A program made the translations under genes and the position numbers. The notes beneath the pieces were generated by a model. The model saw only the letters and a program-made list of their open reading frames with translations. It was not told the origin of the DNA and did no database searches. Positions 12,246 through 25,703 of a DNA stretch of 64,000 nucleotides are shown here, one piece after another. Position 1 is the first letter of the stretch. Every line of letters begins with the position of its first letter. This stretch comes from Aphelocoma coerulescens (Eukaryota; Chordata; Aves; Passeriformes; Corvidae), in the NCBI RefSeq assembly GCF_041296385.1, contig NC_091023.1, forward strand, positions 4,464,924-4,528,923. The letters are read 5' to 3'.

Positions 12246-15200
12246 TGTGGTTTATCCCCATGCACTATGAATGTGGTCTGTTGCCCTATTTTCCTCTGCT
12301 CTGGAAAGACATATGTCGTGAGACTGCAAGGAGCATCTCTGTCAATATGGGCTGCACTTCCTGCTCAGCTGGGCAAGGCATTCCAAGTCACCTAACATTG
12401 GCATCTGGGGGAAAAACACCAAAGCTCTATAAATTAAATATTCAAAGTGCATATTTATACTGAAGTGTTTGGCTTTACTGCCTGCCCACGTGTTGTATAT
12501 CTGTTAAGGTTGCCTATAGATGCCACTTGAGGCAAGCTTACACTGTCCTATTTAGATGGTTTTTTCTCTCAGAACTGCAGTCTTGTTTCTGTTTGGGACT
12601 AAATGTAGTGGGAGGTTGAACAGAAAGCAGAACATTCTCACCTCACAAAGGTCAGGGCTGGAGCTGTGTTTGACTAGGGATATACAGAGCCTGTCATTTC
12701 AGTGGCTTGGATGTTGACTTGAAAGCAAACCTCTCTTATCTTAACGCTGACAGTCACTAAGGTCAGCATGCAATCTATCATTACAGAGTGACTGTTCTTT
12801 GTAATCATGCTATTTATCCTGAAGGACCTGGAAAGACATCTATACTTTACAATTTCTATCTCTCAGGAATTATAATCTCTTGCTGAAATTGCTTTCCTAG
12901 GAGAACTATTGTGTTGTTTTTTCTGGTCCCTGTTTTTGTTTTTTCCTCTCTCAGCCATGATCTTTTAGTGTCCTGCCTGATGAAATCAGTTCAAGGTAAT
13001 TTCAGCCAACTCTCTACAGAACCTGTATTCTGGATCAGCTCCCAGCTCTGTTTCCTTTTTATAGGCTGAAAATGCTGTGACTACCAACCAACTTGTGACA
13101 AAGCTGAACCTGTCAAAAGAGGATTTAGCATTTGAAAAATATTGCTTCCTATGAGGAAAGTAGAAAAGAGGGCTCTTAAAGCAGCAGAAATCTAGTCCCT
13201 GATAGTGCAATCTGTGCCTTTATCAGCTTCTCCAGATACTCCCTTTATATGATTCAAGAAAGAACCTGTGCCATTTGTATTCTTGTCATTGGTGTTATGC
13301 TTCTTTTTGCAGAGAAAGGTAAGAGTGTCAGCCAAAACAATGTAGAAGCTTGAGCTCACCTCTGCAAAGCTCTTTAAGATGAGAAACTTCCTTCAGAGCA
13401 AATTAACTGATAGATGCAGAGTGGAAATCTCTCACTTATTCAGATGATCAGGTTGAGAGTATGTTTACTATTACATGGAATGATTGGCCAAGGGAGCACT
13501 AATGTCTCTGGCTCTTGAAATCTGTGTTCAGTATTCCAGAACCCTGTGTGATCTTGGATGTACTGCAGTGGTTGTGAAGTTGGTACTGCAGAGAGGGAGC
13601 AATGAGGTACCTTCAGCCACATGCTCTTTACTATGTATAGTGTGTGTGTATGTACATAAATAGATAGTGAAGAAAAATTTTAACTTACAAAACTAGTTAG
13701 AAATAGTTTTTTTCAAAATCTTTGATAAACTTTTGAAGTGAATTTCAGGTTAAAATTCTGTTTGGGTGTTTGCATTTATCATCATGTCATCCAATTCCTA
13801 GTGAAGAAAAACAATGGAAAGAAAGACTTCAAAAAAGGAGAGAAAAAATAACAAACCAAATTGAATGTAAATTTTTATATGTAAGTTTAGAAAGCACAAT
13901 GTTCTTTGAAAAGCATGAAGGTTTTAACCAGATTGTGTGATTAAAAACTGGGTCAATCATTTTCATTAAAAATCTAGATAATTGGGCTAGTCCTGATTTT
14001 AGCATCAAGCATGTAAATATGCCATTAAGAAACACTTTCAGTCTAGCATTAAAATGCTAGTGCTTAAAAATCCTACTTTCCTGTAATTTGTGGTGAAAAT
14101 CTTGTGACTGAGTTTTTTTCACGGGCATTAAGGAGATGTTTGTAACAGTGAATTCCTGGACTGGCAGTTAGTGTGGAAAGCACAGGAAACATACTTAGCT
14201 CTTAAATAGATGCAGTTTAAATGTGTGACCTCTTCCCAAATCTTTAAAGGACTGACTTTTTTTTTTCCAATGAAACTATAAACAATAATAAAAATATTTA
14301 TGGTTATCTACTAAAGTATATAAGAGTCTATTTGAATTGAGGAGGAAGCAGGGTAAGGGAAGGAATTCTGAGCAGAGATCATTAGTGTTGCCAAACACTT
14401 CACAAATGTGTTTATAAGCCAGGAAAGAAGGCTGCTTCTCTCAAGGCTAAGAGGAATGAATCACTGATGTGGGAGGTATAGTGTCATCCAAGAAAAGAGA
14501 AACTCTTCTCCTTTACACCCGAGCCAGCTGCTTAATAGGTTAAATAATACTTTCAGATACATTGGTGTGTTGCAAAGCAAGGCAAACCTCCTCAGCTCTT
14601 CGTGTTGGACTTACATCAATCGCTGGTGTTTGTACAGGGCTTCACTCCCCTGGAAGGGATGTGTGATAGATGGAGCTAGGATTGCAATATATGGAGCAAT
14701 CATTTAGAACTTCTGCTTAACCCTTTCTCTTAGCTTTTCAGCTTGCATATTCTTAAGTCAGGGTTGAATCCCCTGCTGTTGGTGACTTCCAGTTGCTGAG
14801 AAGACACTTACAATTTTACCTTCAGCATCGACAAGTCAAATCCATGAAGGCCAGTCACACTGCTGAATGAAGCACAGTGCTGTCTAAGGCATCTCTCCCA
14901 GGATTTGGCACTTGGTAATTTTAGTCCTAAAGGGCTGAATTTTGCATTTTGATGTGAAAAAAACCCCAAACCCCACATTTGCTGATATTCTTCTGTTGGT
15001 TCTGGGTTCGAAGCACATGAAGGTATGCTTCCATCTCCAAAGCAAGAAGAATGTTTACGTTTATAACCGTTTCTTAGTTTCACCTTAAACACCAAATAAG
15101 CTGTAAAAAAGTTCTAGCAAAATGCTTTCATGCAACTGGAGACCCATAAATAATGTAATTTAGAAAGTACTTGATTCTAATCTTTCTTCCTAGCGTTTGC

Positions 15201-16788
15201 TTAGGATTTCTCTGAGACTTGTCTTGGACCTTGAAAGGGAAGAACATGTCATGGTCATGCTCATTTTTGTTACTGCCTTTCATAGAGGACTTCAGAGCTA
15301 TTGTAAGGACTGGCAATCAAGCCCTTGCTCATTTCCTTGCTCAGAGCTTCTGTGTGGCTGCATTTTATTTTCAGGGCGGAATTTCCACTTGTCTGTTCTC
15401 TAACTTTTATATTTCAAGTTTTCTCTTCACTTCTCCCATCATTTCTCAGACACTGAATTGCCATCTTCAAGGGAGATTGAAATTAGTAAAGGTCTTGAGA
15501 TTGTGAAATGTCCTGTAAAAGTGAAAAATGTGTTATGAATAAAAAAGCTTCAGTACAATGATGTTCTCAGCAGCAGCTTAGTTCTTTATTTGCACTGACA
15601 ACCAGCTGTTTCTAGGAAAGGTGAGTGGCTGCCACTGGTGCAGTTGGACTGCTCCTTGGCTGGTATGTTTGTAGAAGGACAAATGAGCTGAAGCAGGGTC
15701 ATGGTTCTGAAGTTGGGAATGACAGAACTGGGCTCCTTTCCTCTCCCTTGCAATCTGGGCTCAGATACCAAGAAACAGAGTGTTTCTTCATTAGAACACT
15801 CTTCTAGCTAAGCTTTTCTGAAATTCAGCAGTGACAAACTCATTAGACCTGATGATATCCTATGTGAAAGCATTTGGTACTGAGAAAAAATTTGGACAAA
15901 AAGGGTGAAAGGAAATTTTCACTTGTCAGTCAATCCAAATTTTTAGAATATAAGTTGAGTCAGGTACTATCTCTTATATGCCATCCTAAATTTATATTCA
16001 GTGATGGAACAGGATCTTCACTAGAGGCAATAAGAGGTATTGGCCACTAAAAATTAATATTATACTGCACTAGAAAAGGTTGTATGAGGAGCCCCTGATT
16101 TAATGGCAGTAGGTGAGCTTCCTTTTTTATTTACAGCACTGTAATTATGGAAAGCAATTTTTTTCAAACAGTTATAGAACTTCTACTAGCTCTTTTAGCA
16201 TCCTGGGCACCTATTGGCCATTGTACTCTTGGTATAATTACAATGTTACAGTGTACAACTGATTGTCATTCCAGCATAGTAGTTGGAAGGCAAATAAATT
16301 CTACTAAAAAATCCTCTAAATCTTCTCTGCTTTCATGAAGCATTGTGATCCACACACAGAAAGCAGAGAAATAGAAATTCTAGATTTAATATGTTTTAGA
16401 TTTTAAGCTCAAATTTTTTCACCTATTAAGAGTCATTTCATCAAGCTCTTTACCATAGTAAATTAGCTCTGCAAAACTCTTGACAGGGGATCAGTGATGT
16501 ACTTTGAAGCTGTACTGTTAGATTAGTGCTTTTTAACTTCCATAACTACTGTTTGTAAAGGAGAACTTTTTGAAGCTATGCTCATTGAAGCCAAAATTGT
16601 GGTCCAACATTGATTCAAAACAATTCTCAACCCCACTTTTCTATCTCAGGCCTCAGAATTTTCCAGGCCTTCTCCATCTGCAGTCCAATTGTAGAAAATA
16701 ACCATTAGGGTTAGATCTTTATCCTGATGTTTTTACCTGAACAAGCTTCTTCCGGATTATTAACCTGGCATAATGGGTCAACATACCA

Positions 16789-16810
16789 TGATGGGCCCTA
16801 GGGCACATCA
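16789..16810. repeat. 22-bp near-perfect palindrome
   Basis: A perfect 10-bp palindromic core, GCCCTAGGGC, is flanked by TGATG on the left and CATCA on the right, with a single mismatched pair between core and flank on each side. Twenty of 22 positions obey the symmetry. It could be a dimeric protein-binding site or chance. Confidence 0.5.
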
Positions 16811-17019
16811 CACCAAGGCAATTGCAATACTGAGTGGTTGCAGTGCCCAGTTTTGCAAGGTGATGAATAGAAATAATATTCTGAAGAATGTGTGTACTTT
16901 GGATTCCGCACAAAGAATGTGTCTGGGAAACAGCCATTCTGTTGCTGGCAGTTTTGCACCTATTTCAAAGGGTGTGAGAGTGTTGGTGTATGAGCTGTGT
17001 AACTTCAAGCAAGAAAAAG

Positions 17020-17035
17020 AAACCACTAGTGGTTT
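17020..17035. repeat. 16-bp perfect palindrome
   Basis: AAACCACTAGTGGTTT reads identically on both strands. Each half contains AACCACT, which resembles the core recognised by RUNX-family factors (ACCACA/AACCAC). A functional site is only a suggestion. Confidence 0.5.
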
Positions 17036-20000
17036 TTCTCAATATCCAGTCTTAATCAAAGGGTATTTTGGCAGATCTAGAAATGCTATTTCCTGTTTGG
17101 CTTCTCTCCGATGTTATTTCTAAGGACGGATGTGAGGGACTGAGTTAAGATGAAGGGGTAACTATTCCAGTGGGCTGCAACCACACAATACCAAAGCATT
17201 CTCAGTAAATCAATCCTCTTATTAAAACAAGGCATGTAAAGTGTTCTATCCACTCTCCTGACAAACAGCACTGAAGCACTCTTTCCTGAATGGTAGCTGT
17301 ACATTGAGACTCCTTGTTCTGAGTTCCAAATGCCCAGAATGGTTGGTAATTTGTAGCTGTCCCTCTGAGTCCTCCTCTTTCAAACTACTTTTGGCAGTTA
17401 GTATTTGAGTACTCTGCAATTTATTTTCAGCCTGTCTAGTTCTGCCCTAGATTGCTGAGTAGAACACTGGTGCTAACTAGTCAGAGTAAGCCAACAGTGC
17501 TGTCCCAAAGCTCAGGATGTCCAAAAGCACTGACTTACAACAGCTGATGGGGGGAAAAACACTTAGAAAATATGTCATAATAAAGGAGATCTAACATTGA
17601 GGGGAAAATGTTCTGAAATACTGCACTGAAACAGCCTACTTCAAAAGACTAATCCCTTGAGGTGGGCTTTATATGACAGATTATAAAAACTGTTCTTTAA
17701 TGTATGTCTGGGAAACCAAAATACAGGAAATCTGATCAGTGGCTCAGAGCTGCCTTAGACTTTGCCCTTTGTGTGAGCTCTGCCTGGTTGTAGGTGTCCA
17801 GGACTTATTTTCTCTTTGTAATTGTCTGTAAATTGAAGAGATCCTGCTAGTTTTAGCCTGTATGCAAGCTTGTGCAGGGAAGTGTTGAGAGGAATGATGT
17901 TTAGCCAGGGCAGCTGCTGCACACGTGTCCAGAACGTATCTAGCTGGTGTTGGTGGTTTCCAGTCCCCTGAAATCCATTTGTGAGGCTACAGGGCTGCTA
18001 CTTGTGGTGCTCATAACTCTTCAGTTTTGTCCAGACCACTGGGAAAAGGTCTGAAACACCTCATTTAGGGAGGACTTTTGTGAGTCTCTGTGTCGATGTC
18101 ATTCATTCCCGTGAGAGCAAATCGTCTCCAGGTGGTTTTGCTGCAGTAGGCAGAGGAAGCAGTCAGAAAGTGGGAAAAGCCTATTGCTTTGCTGCTGCTG
18201 CAGGTAGTTCCAGGAGTGTCTTCAGACTGTGGAAAGAGCCCAAGAGGAACAGCATATTTGAGCCCAAGGTTGGTGCAGAGCCTGTGTTCCAGCCATCTGT
18301 GCTGACTTTGGTCTCTTGAAGTTTTCACGTTAAGTCAATCCTGTCCATGTGCCCAGCTGAGCCTGCAGCACCACAGTTTGCATCTTAACACAATAAAGCA
18401 CAGCCCATTTGCACTTGTGGCCTCTCTCCCTCACCCTTTGCATGACTGACCTCCCTGGCTCTGTGCTGCAAATGCTGGTTTACACAGATGATTGTGATTT
18501 GGTCTCCTGGAGCTTAGAGGCTCTTGGCTCACTGAAAGCTATAGGCTCTGGTCTGCTGGGGGGTTATCTCACACTCTGATAATGGCAGTGTTCTCTAGAC
18601 CTTGTGGATCTCATCATCCATGGGAAGCTGTGAGTCAGAAGGCTAGAATCAGCTGCTGCTATGTCCCAGTGAGCTCTTGGCTGAATTCTAATGTACTACC
18701 ATTAGGTCTGTTTAATCAGTTTGATTTTTGTTTTTTTTTTTCCTAGGAAACTTTGACTATCATGGAAAATCACTATTCCAAAGGGCTTTTCCTGCAGTAA
18801 TTGTAAATCACTTGTAAATCAGTGAGAGGAATTCTGCCTTAAAGCAGATGTTATTTCTCCCTTGAAGTGTGCTTTTCAAACGTCTACTGACATTTGTCTG
18901 ATTTGATAGGTCCTGTGGCCTCCAGAAAGATGAACACCCCAGGCCAGGATACTGGTTGTTGCTTGTGAGTGCCACCATCACCCTGCAAAACTCAGATTGG
19001 ATGGGACCTCTCTTCTAATGGGGCCTAAACACTTGATAAATAATTAAAAGGGTGAGGTGGAAATACAGTGTCCTCATGATCAGTAGGTGTTTTGAGCAGC
19101 AGGAAATTAGGAGCCACTTAAAAGTTGCTGTTTTGCCTAAACAATGGTGGTAGCATTTGTCTTTAACAAGTAGTTGTTGAATAACTGTTGTATCAGGATC
19201 ACACACACATATAAATTGTTTTATCCCTCTTGTAGTCCTAGACTATTAACCTGAAATAAATGCAGTATTGAAAAAAGTAAAAAACAAAAAAAAATTGCAT
19301 TTCGTTTTGCACTGTCTGGGAAATGAACTTGCATATTCAGTGTTGAGTTTCTGATGACTTAAACTGTTACTGAGGCATGGAAAATTTTGTTTTTAAACTA
19401 TAAATCCTATTTAAATTCCTTATTTGACATTGAATTTGGGTGAAGAATTTGAATTTTGGCTCCAATTCCAGAGATATTTTTACTGCCTTTTAATCTTCTT
19501 TATAGCTTAAAGAAAGTTGTAAAAGTCTGATCATGGAACTGTTTGGGAACAACATATTGTCTTCCTGGCTGGTGGAGGTGGATATCCCTCCAAGCTCCCA
19601 GCTCATGGAGTGCCACAGAATGCTTTTGGCATTCACGTGGTAAAGGTGAAAAGGGCACATGGTGACCTGTGTGCAAAATGGAGAGACCCACAGAACTTCA
19701 AACACTTCAAATTACAGTGACATTAGAAAAATTTCAGTGAAGCAACTGTGTATTCTTCCAGGTGACTTCAGTAGCTTCTGTGTTGGTGGATGCATATTGT
19801 TGAATTCTTCAACTTTTAAACTCTGTTTTAATGTTCGTGCATCTGAATAACATCATTGGCACCACAGAACACAGCACATGGAATTGCAAGGCTTGTATTA
19901 ACTGTGCAGAGACATTCCCTAGTTTTTTTACATGAAACATCAGAGGAATAAAACCATTGTGTAAGTTAACCTGAAAAAGAAATAAACAAAGGTTAATTTT

Positions 20001-21681
20001 TCCTAGGAGTGTATCTTTCTTAGGGAATGGAGAAGTACTGCACAAATCAGATTTTAACAAGACTGATAGTAAAATAATTTTTCTTGAAACAAGGGCGAAC
20101 AGTGGTCTTGTACTACCACAATACAGTGAGAAAAAAAAAATAGTGAAAATGGCATCTTTCCCTAAAGTACTGGCAGTTTTCCCTGTTCATATGGGGCAAA
20201 GGATTCTTTCAATGGTAGGATTTAGAAAACACTGATTTTTTTAATTTATTTTTTTTTTATAAAGATAGTAAGACTTTCTTATGTGGTCAGTAGTAAGGTC
20301 TGTATAATTTCTGTCTCTCTGGGAGCTTAGATTTCTTTCTGTATGCTCACATTCCACTATTCCTGCTAATGTGCTGTGCAGGAAGAATTACATTACATAG
20401 CTCTGCTGTGCAGCTGGGACTTCCTGGAGGTTTGCATTTTTAAGGTTTTCCCCACATACCCTGCAACCAAGGCAGCAAATAAATCTTGCAGGTCACATAC
20501 TGTAGAGAGCACATGGCATTTGTGGTGGGGGAGGAATTGCTATCTGTGCCCTGTGGAAGCCAGACTGTTCCGTGTGCCCCAGCACTGCTCAGTTCTGTCC
20601 TCATTCCAGTGATCTTATTGACATCTCAGAATTTATCCTTGGGAATACTGCAGTGTAGTGGGAGGAAAATAAGATGCAGTTAGCAAACTGATAATTGAAA
20701 GTAATAAAATCCTTAAGCAAATGCATAAAACTCTTCCCAATCATGGTATTTACGGGCCCAAACTGTTAGAGAGATATTTATAGGTTCGAAGGAAATACAA
20801 AGCATATGGTATTTTTATCCGGAAATATTCTTTCAATTATACCCTGCATGGATCTCATAAACATCCCTCTTTCATCTAAAAATTCTTCAGTACATTAGGT
20901 AAGAAACATCATTCCATTTTTTAGGGGAATGTGGTAAACAAACATCTTGTTCTAACAGATGTTGAAGTGTCTTACAGATTTCAATCAGCAAAAGGAATAT
21001 TCTATAAGTTTTGGCTCTGGCAGCTCAAAGTACTGCAGCTGTTAGGCCACACATCTTGTATTTTGCTCTTCTATTTGTTATATTGGGGAATGTGTACAAT
21101 CAGTGTATTTTTTCCTGATTTTCATCTCTTAAGCATAAGCATCTTAATCTGCTTTTTATTTTTTGGGTGTGCTAAATCTCTCCTGCTTTGCAAATGTAGC
21201 AGGCTCATACCTTAATGCTTCCTCGAATATCTCTGTGTAAGAAATTTTTGAGAGCACCTTCTCCAGAGTTTCAGTCTCTGGAAATTGTGCTTATAGGAAC
21301 TAGTCTGGTCTCTCCATTATGCATTGCTGTTTCAGTGCAATCCAGTGTTAACTAGGCAAGTGACCTCTAGAATCCACAACTGGGCTTTGACCTAAGCCTA
21401 CTGGGAAGGAAGATACTCTAGGAATAGCTGTGAGTATCAAGTCAAAAGGCAGTTTTATGCTTCCTCTTGACTTTAAGTGAAGCCTGGTCCCAGCTAACAC
21501 AGCTGTTGTCTCTGTCGCTGCCTTTCCTGGAAGGAGGGATTAGAACTGGCTCACATCTGTTGCTTGGTTGGGAGTGGGAAATATTGTGCAACCTTTTTGC
21601 TGAAGTGATGATTTCCTGAGGTGGGGTCCAAAAAATTTTGTGCTTGTGTTCGTAATGGGTAGGCAGGGAAGCAGACCTGGA

Positions 21682-21706
21682 TTTTTTTTTTTTTTTCTTC
21701 TTTTTT
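21682..21706 (+). repeat. Poly-T / TTC-rich tract
   Basis: Fifteen consecutive Ts followed by CTTC and six more Ts. No target-site duplication or SINE/LINE body was recognised beside it, so I call it a simple repeat rather than a retrotransposed tail. Confidence 0.8.
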
Positions 21707-23519
21707 AAACGACTTCATGGATCTTGGAAAATTATACTTTGTGTGAGGAACTGTGCCTGCCACAGTTCCCTGAAAGCGAGGTTGTTTCTGTACCTATCTT
21801 GATCTTGCTGGAGCTGAACTGTAATGCAGTGCACACACTGTGTTTGAGCTGTTCAGTGGAGGCCAGCTCTCAGCTGGAATAGATGTGTTTGATGAGTGCC
21901 TAAGCATGTCACTATCAAACTTGTTCCAGATATTGCCATTTCTTAAAGAAAGCTCCCATCCAGCCTCACTTGCCATGACTGCACCTTGATTCCATCAGCC
22001 CCTCTTTTGGTAGAACACAAGTGAGTCCGTCAGGCAGGCCTCAGGTTAAACTGAAATCAGCTATTTTTATTGCCTTATCTGTACTGGTCTTGTTGATTGC
22101 TGTTATTTGGAAGCATTGGGCACACCTATCTCTGCCCAAGAGGGTTTGTAGGAGGATGTCAGCCCATGGGATGGCTAATGAAAGTTATGGCTTTGGTACT
22201 TGCCTCAGGCTTTAAAACCGCTTTATATAAGTTTCCTTCCCACGTTTTCTATCTTTTTTTTTCAGTTTTAGTGCTACCAATCTCCCATCTGTCTCCTCGT
22301 TTGACTTCAGTATTTATAGAACCCTTCTTATTCTGGGTCTTTGAAGTCACAGGATTTCCCTCAATGTCCTTCAGAATCCCTGTTGCCCATAAGGGTGGCA
22401 TACAGTTAAAGCAAGTATCACAGCATGTAACCTTTTTGTTCCTCAGCTCCTTCTCTTTGTTCAGTTTATTCCATGACATGCTGGAGAGAGAAGTGTCTAC
22501 TTTGGAGTTGTTTATTTTTGTTGTTTGGTTTTAATTTTAAATTGCAGCACAGTGTGAGTAGGTGAAAAATACAGTTCTTCCCATCTTCTTGACTCTTACT
22601 GGATTCTTATAGGGAAGGTGAAATTTGTTGGGATGTTTAATGGGTGTGTCTGTATGGCTACATCATAAGTGCAGATCATCTTGTGGCTCCCATTCAGAAT
22701 CTACTGGCATGGTACTTCTCTTTATTCAAAATGCTAACACCAGAGAAACAATATAATTGGATGGGAAAATATGTTCTCTTAGAGTCAGGGAGCACTAGAG
22801 GAGCTAATTTTCCTGATTCTCTGACACATGCATCACTGATCACTGTATATAAATTATTCAGATGTTAAAAGGATCACAGTTGTAAATACGAAAGGAGTTT
22901 GTAGCAATAATCACAACAAACCAATGCTGCTAAATTACTGAAGCAAATTATTCATGTCATCATCCTGTAATTTTTTCTGTTTGACCTTTAAACTCTGGAA
23001 TATGCTTTGGGTGTAGAGCACTGTGGTAGGAGGGGAAGCCACAGTGATTGTGGCAGAGGTTTCTCAGTGGATTCTCTCAAAACAGAGCAGCACAGTGGGC
23101 AGGAGGTATCAGCAGGGCTCATGGCTCCTCACTAACTTGGGCACCAATGATATTTCTGCATCTTCCATTCTCCAAATGTGTACATTGCATTAAAAGCATT
23201 TGAAGTGACTTTGGCAGAAGGTCACTGTTGAGCTTGAAGCCACACTGTTAAAACACAGCTGGAGTGACAAGGAAGAGTATAAAGGATACTCATGGGCTTA
23301 TTGACCCTAGTGTGGAGTGGTGACAGGCATGTGACTGGTTGGACTTCAGTACTTTTTGCAGCCTTCCCTGTGGAACTGGTTTAGCTGGGAGAAGGTTATC
23401 TGTCCAATGCTGTATTAAGCCCTGGCCCTCTGTCCCAGCTGCCTGCTCTGTGCTGTATGAGCTATGCAGAAGAGATTGTAGAGTCTGGCAAGAGATAGAA
23501 GTAGTGAGAGAAGAAGAGA

Positions 23520-23540
23520 TTTTTTTTTTTTTTTTTTTTT
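23520..23540 (+). repeat. Poly-T tract of 21
   Basis: An uninterrupted run of 21 Ts. It is directly followed by CCAAACAG, so it imitates a very strong polypyrimidine tract and splice acceptor. The frame after it (starting VGGPCDDLGM) stops after 25 codons and was not called an exon. Confidence 0.85.
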
Positions 23541-25148
23541 CCAAACAGGTAGGAGGACCCTGTGATGATCTTGGGATGCACTTAGAACTTTATAACACAC
23601 AGGATAAAAGTCAAATTTTCTTCTAGATGTCTCCCTATGAATAATAAATTCATCCTCATAGCAGGTGAGAACCATCTTTCCTCATTCATGCTTATAAAGA
23701 CCCTACTGTTAAGTAGTGATGCAGCCCGTTGTTTGACTTTTTCAGGTTGAAAAAGTCCCCTGTAGAGACAGTTTTGTGAAGCTGATGTTGATGGAGGCAG
23801 TGTCAGCATTTCTGCTTTTACGTGTGAATTAGTGCTGTGGAAAAACAGGGAAGGGGCATTACTGCCCACATTTGGTTGCTGCTGCTTCTGACAGGGCAGT
23901 GCCTGTGCAGTGCTGGCCCAGCCAACTGCCTTACAGGCTGTGCAGTGAGCAGGTGCTACCTTAAAAGGCCTGACAGGACTCTTCTTCCAGACTTGATTAC
24001 AGTAGCACCATCTTGGGAGATGTTATTTCATGTTTGTGAAACCCCACTGGGAAGCCTGGGAACTCCTGAGCTTTTTGTTGCTTTGTTTGTGGTTCACCTC
24101 ACAAAGGCAAAACCTTAATAGGCTGAATGCCCACCTTAATTTAAAGCAGCAAATAACTAACATGGTTTCTAATGTTCATTTTGAGATGGGAAAAGTTCTG
24201 CACATTGAGAAACTGGGGGAACAATATAAGCATCAGTGATTACCCTGTGTGTTCCAGAGAACTTTTTGCATTAAGAGAGAGCAGGAGTGCCATGTTAGGC
24301 CCTGGTATAGGCTATTATCTCACATCAACTGCCACATCTTCTGGAGGTGTCAGAGAACTGTGAAACCACTTTTGGGAAAGAGGAACAATGTATTTAGGGG
24401 ACCAACACTTGAAAAAATATTGCAATTTCAGCATCTGACTGGTTTCTAGATAATAAGAGATGACTCTTCTGCTCCACAAGAAGGCATTCACTGCTGCACT
24501 CCTCTATGGAAGATGATAGGCTACCATCACCCTGATATCAACCAACATGCAATTCTTGGTATAAAAACCAAGTCCTTGAAAAATCTCTTGTTCTTGCCAG
24601 TTTCCACTAAGTCATTGCCCCAGTGCAAGCACATGAAATATTGCCTTGGACTCTCACAGCCTGCTTTGGTCAGTTTAAGTGAATAAGGCAGCTACTTTGT
24701 GGCTGTGCATTATTTGTTTGGGGCAGGTGGACTAAGCAAATAACAAGTTTGTGTGAGCAAATCCCTCCTTGCTCTAACTTCAAAACCTGTAGTGGTATTG
24801 CACCAAGTGTTGCCTTGACCCATTTTAATCTGAGAGCAGAACTCCTGCCAAATTTGAGGATAAGTATGACAAGCATTACACTGATTTATCAGAGTGAAAG
24901 GGGAGTTGCATTAGTGGTTTTGGAATTTATTGTAGTGCATAAATGGCATTTCCATCAGCAAAAAGATGAGGAAGTTGATTTATAACAGATAACTCCAATA
25001 ATTTCTGAATTTCCATATTAATAGAAAAGTGGTACTTCCATTTTTGCTATTATCCACATATGTGCCATCTTCTTATAAATATGTAAATCTGGCAATTATC
25101 TGAGAACTACTTTATTTTCAAATTATACCAGAGGAGATAATGAATGGA

Positions 25149-25163
25149 TTTTTTTTTTTTTTT
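25149..25163 (+). repeat. Poly-T tract of 15
   Basis: Fifteen consecutive Ts in AT-rich surroundings. No associated element was recognised. Confidence 0.8.
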
Positions 25164-25681
25164 GACTATCATATTTTTAAGTGTTTTATTGGATCTGGAC
25201 TACTGTATTGAAAGATAAACTCTATTTGGCAATGTTTGATATTGCATCTAAAACTAGATGGCTGCTAATTTGTTAATTTTCCTTTAACCAAAAGCACAGA
25301 ACTGAGCCATACTCAGATTAGATGCTATTGATTTGTTTCCTTCTCTTTCGTGACTTTCAGGGTAACGTGCTGAATAGGAACTTGCAAAAGATATATTGCT
25401 CATGGAAAAGGAATTCATGTAAACAGTATTGATGGTGAATAAAACTAATGCTAAAACTCTACCTCAGCACCATTATGTGGTGACTGGGTAAACACCAACA
25501 CGAATGAGTCCTTCCCTACGTGTTAGTGGTTTAGGAGTGTGTTAGTGCCAGCCATTTGAAAGGAAAAAGCCTGGGAGTGTCAGGCAGGACACATCAGAAC
25601 TTGATGGATAGGACAGTACCTGGAAGAAGAAGCAGTGTCTGGGGTTCAAGTGGTTCAGAGGGAAAATTGCCCTGCTTAGGG

Positions 25682-25703
25682 GTGTGATTATGTATAATCA
25701 CAC
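25682..25703. repeat. 22-nt near-perfect palindrome (hairpin)
   Basis: The arms GTGTGATTAT and ATAATCACAC are exact reverse complements separated by only two bases. Each arm carries a GATTA/TAATC core typical of bicoid/PITX/OTX-class homeodomain sites, so the palindrome presents two such sites in inverted orientation. It could also be chance. It is too short for a microRNA precursor. Confidence 0.55.

Noticed and set aside
13316..13321. Apparent 6-nt microexon (TTCTTTTTGCAG / AGAAAG / GTAAGAG)
   Set aside because: Closely spaced acceptor and donor consensus matches occur by chance, and there is no neighbouring exon to support it.
22021..22215. Frame starting at GTG with a plausible transmembrane segment (KLKSAIFIALSVLVLLIAVI)
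   Set aside because: There is no ATG at the start, no convincing splice sites around it and no recognised family. One hydrophobic run is expected by chance in T-rich DNA.
22097..22534. 145-codon plus-strand frame with hydrophobic stretches
   Set aside because: Its Phe/Leu/Ser richness comes from T-rich DNA. No motif was recognised, and overlapping frames are also open.
23541..23669. Exon-like interval after the 21-T run, ending at a GTGAGA donor
   Set aside because: The acceptor strength comes from a homopolymer, and the frame stops well before the donor.
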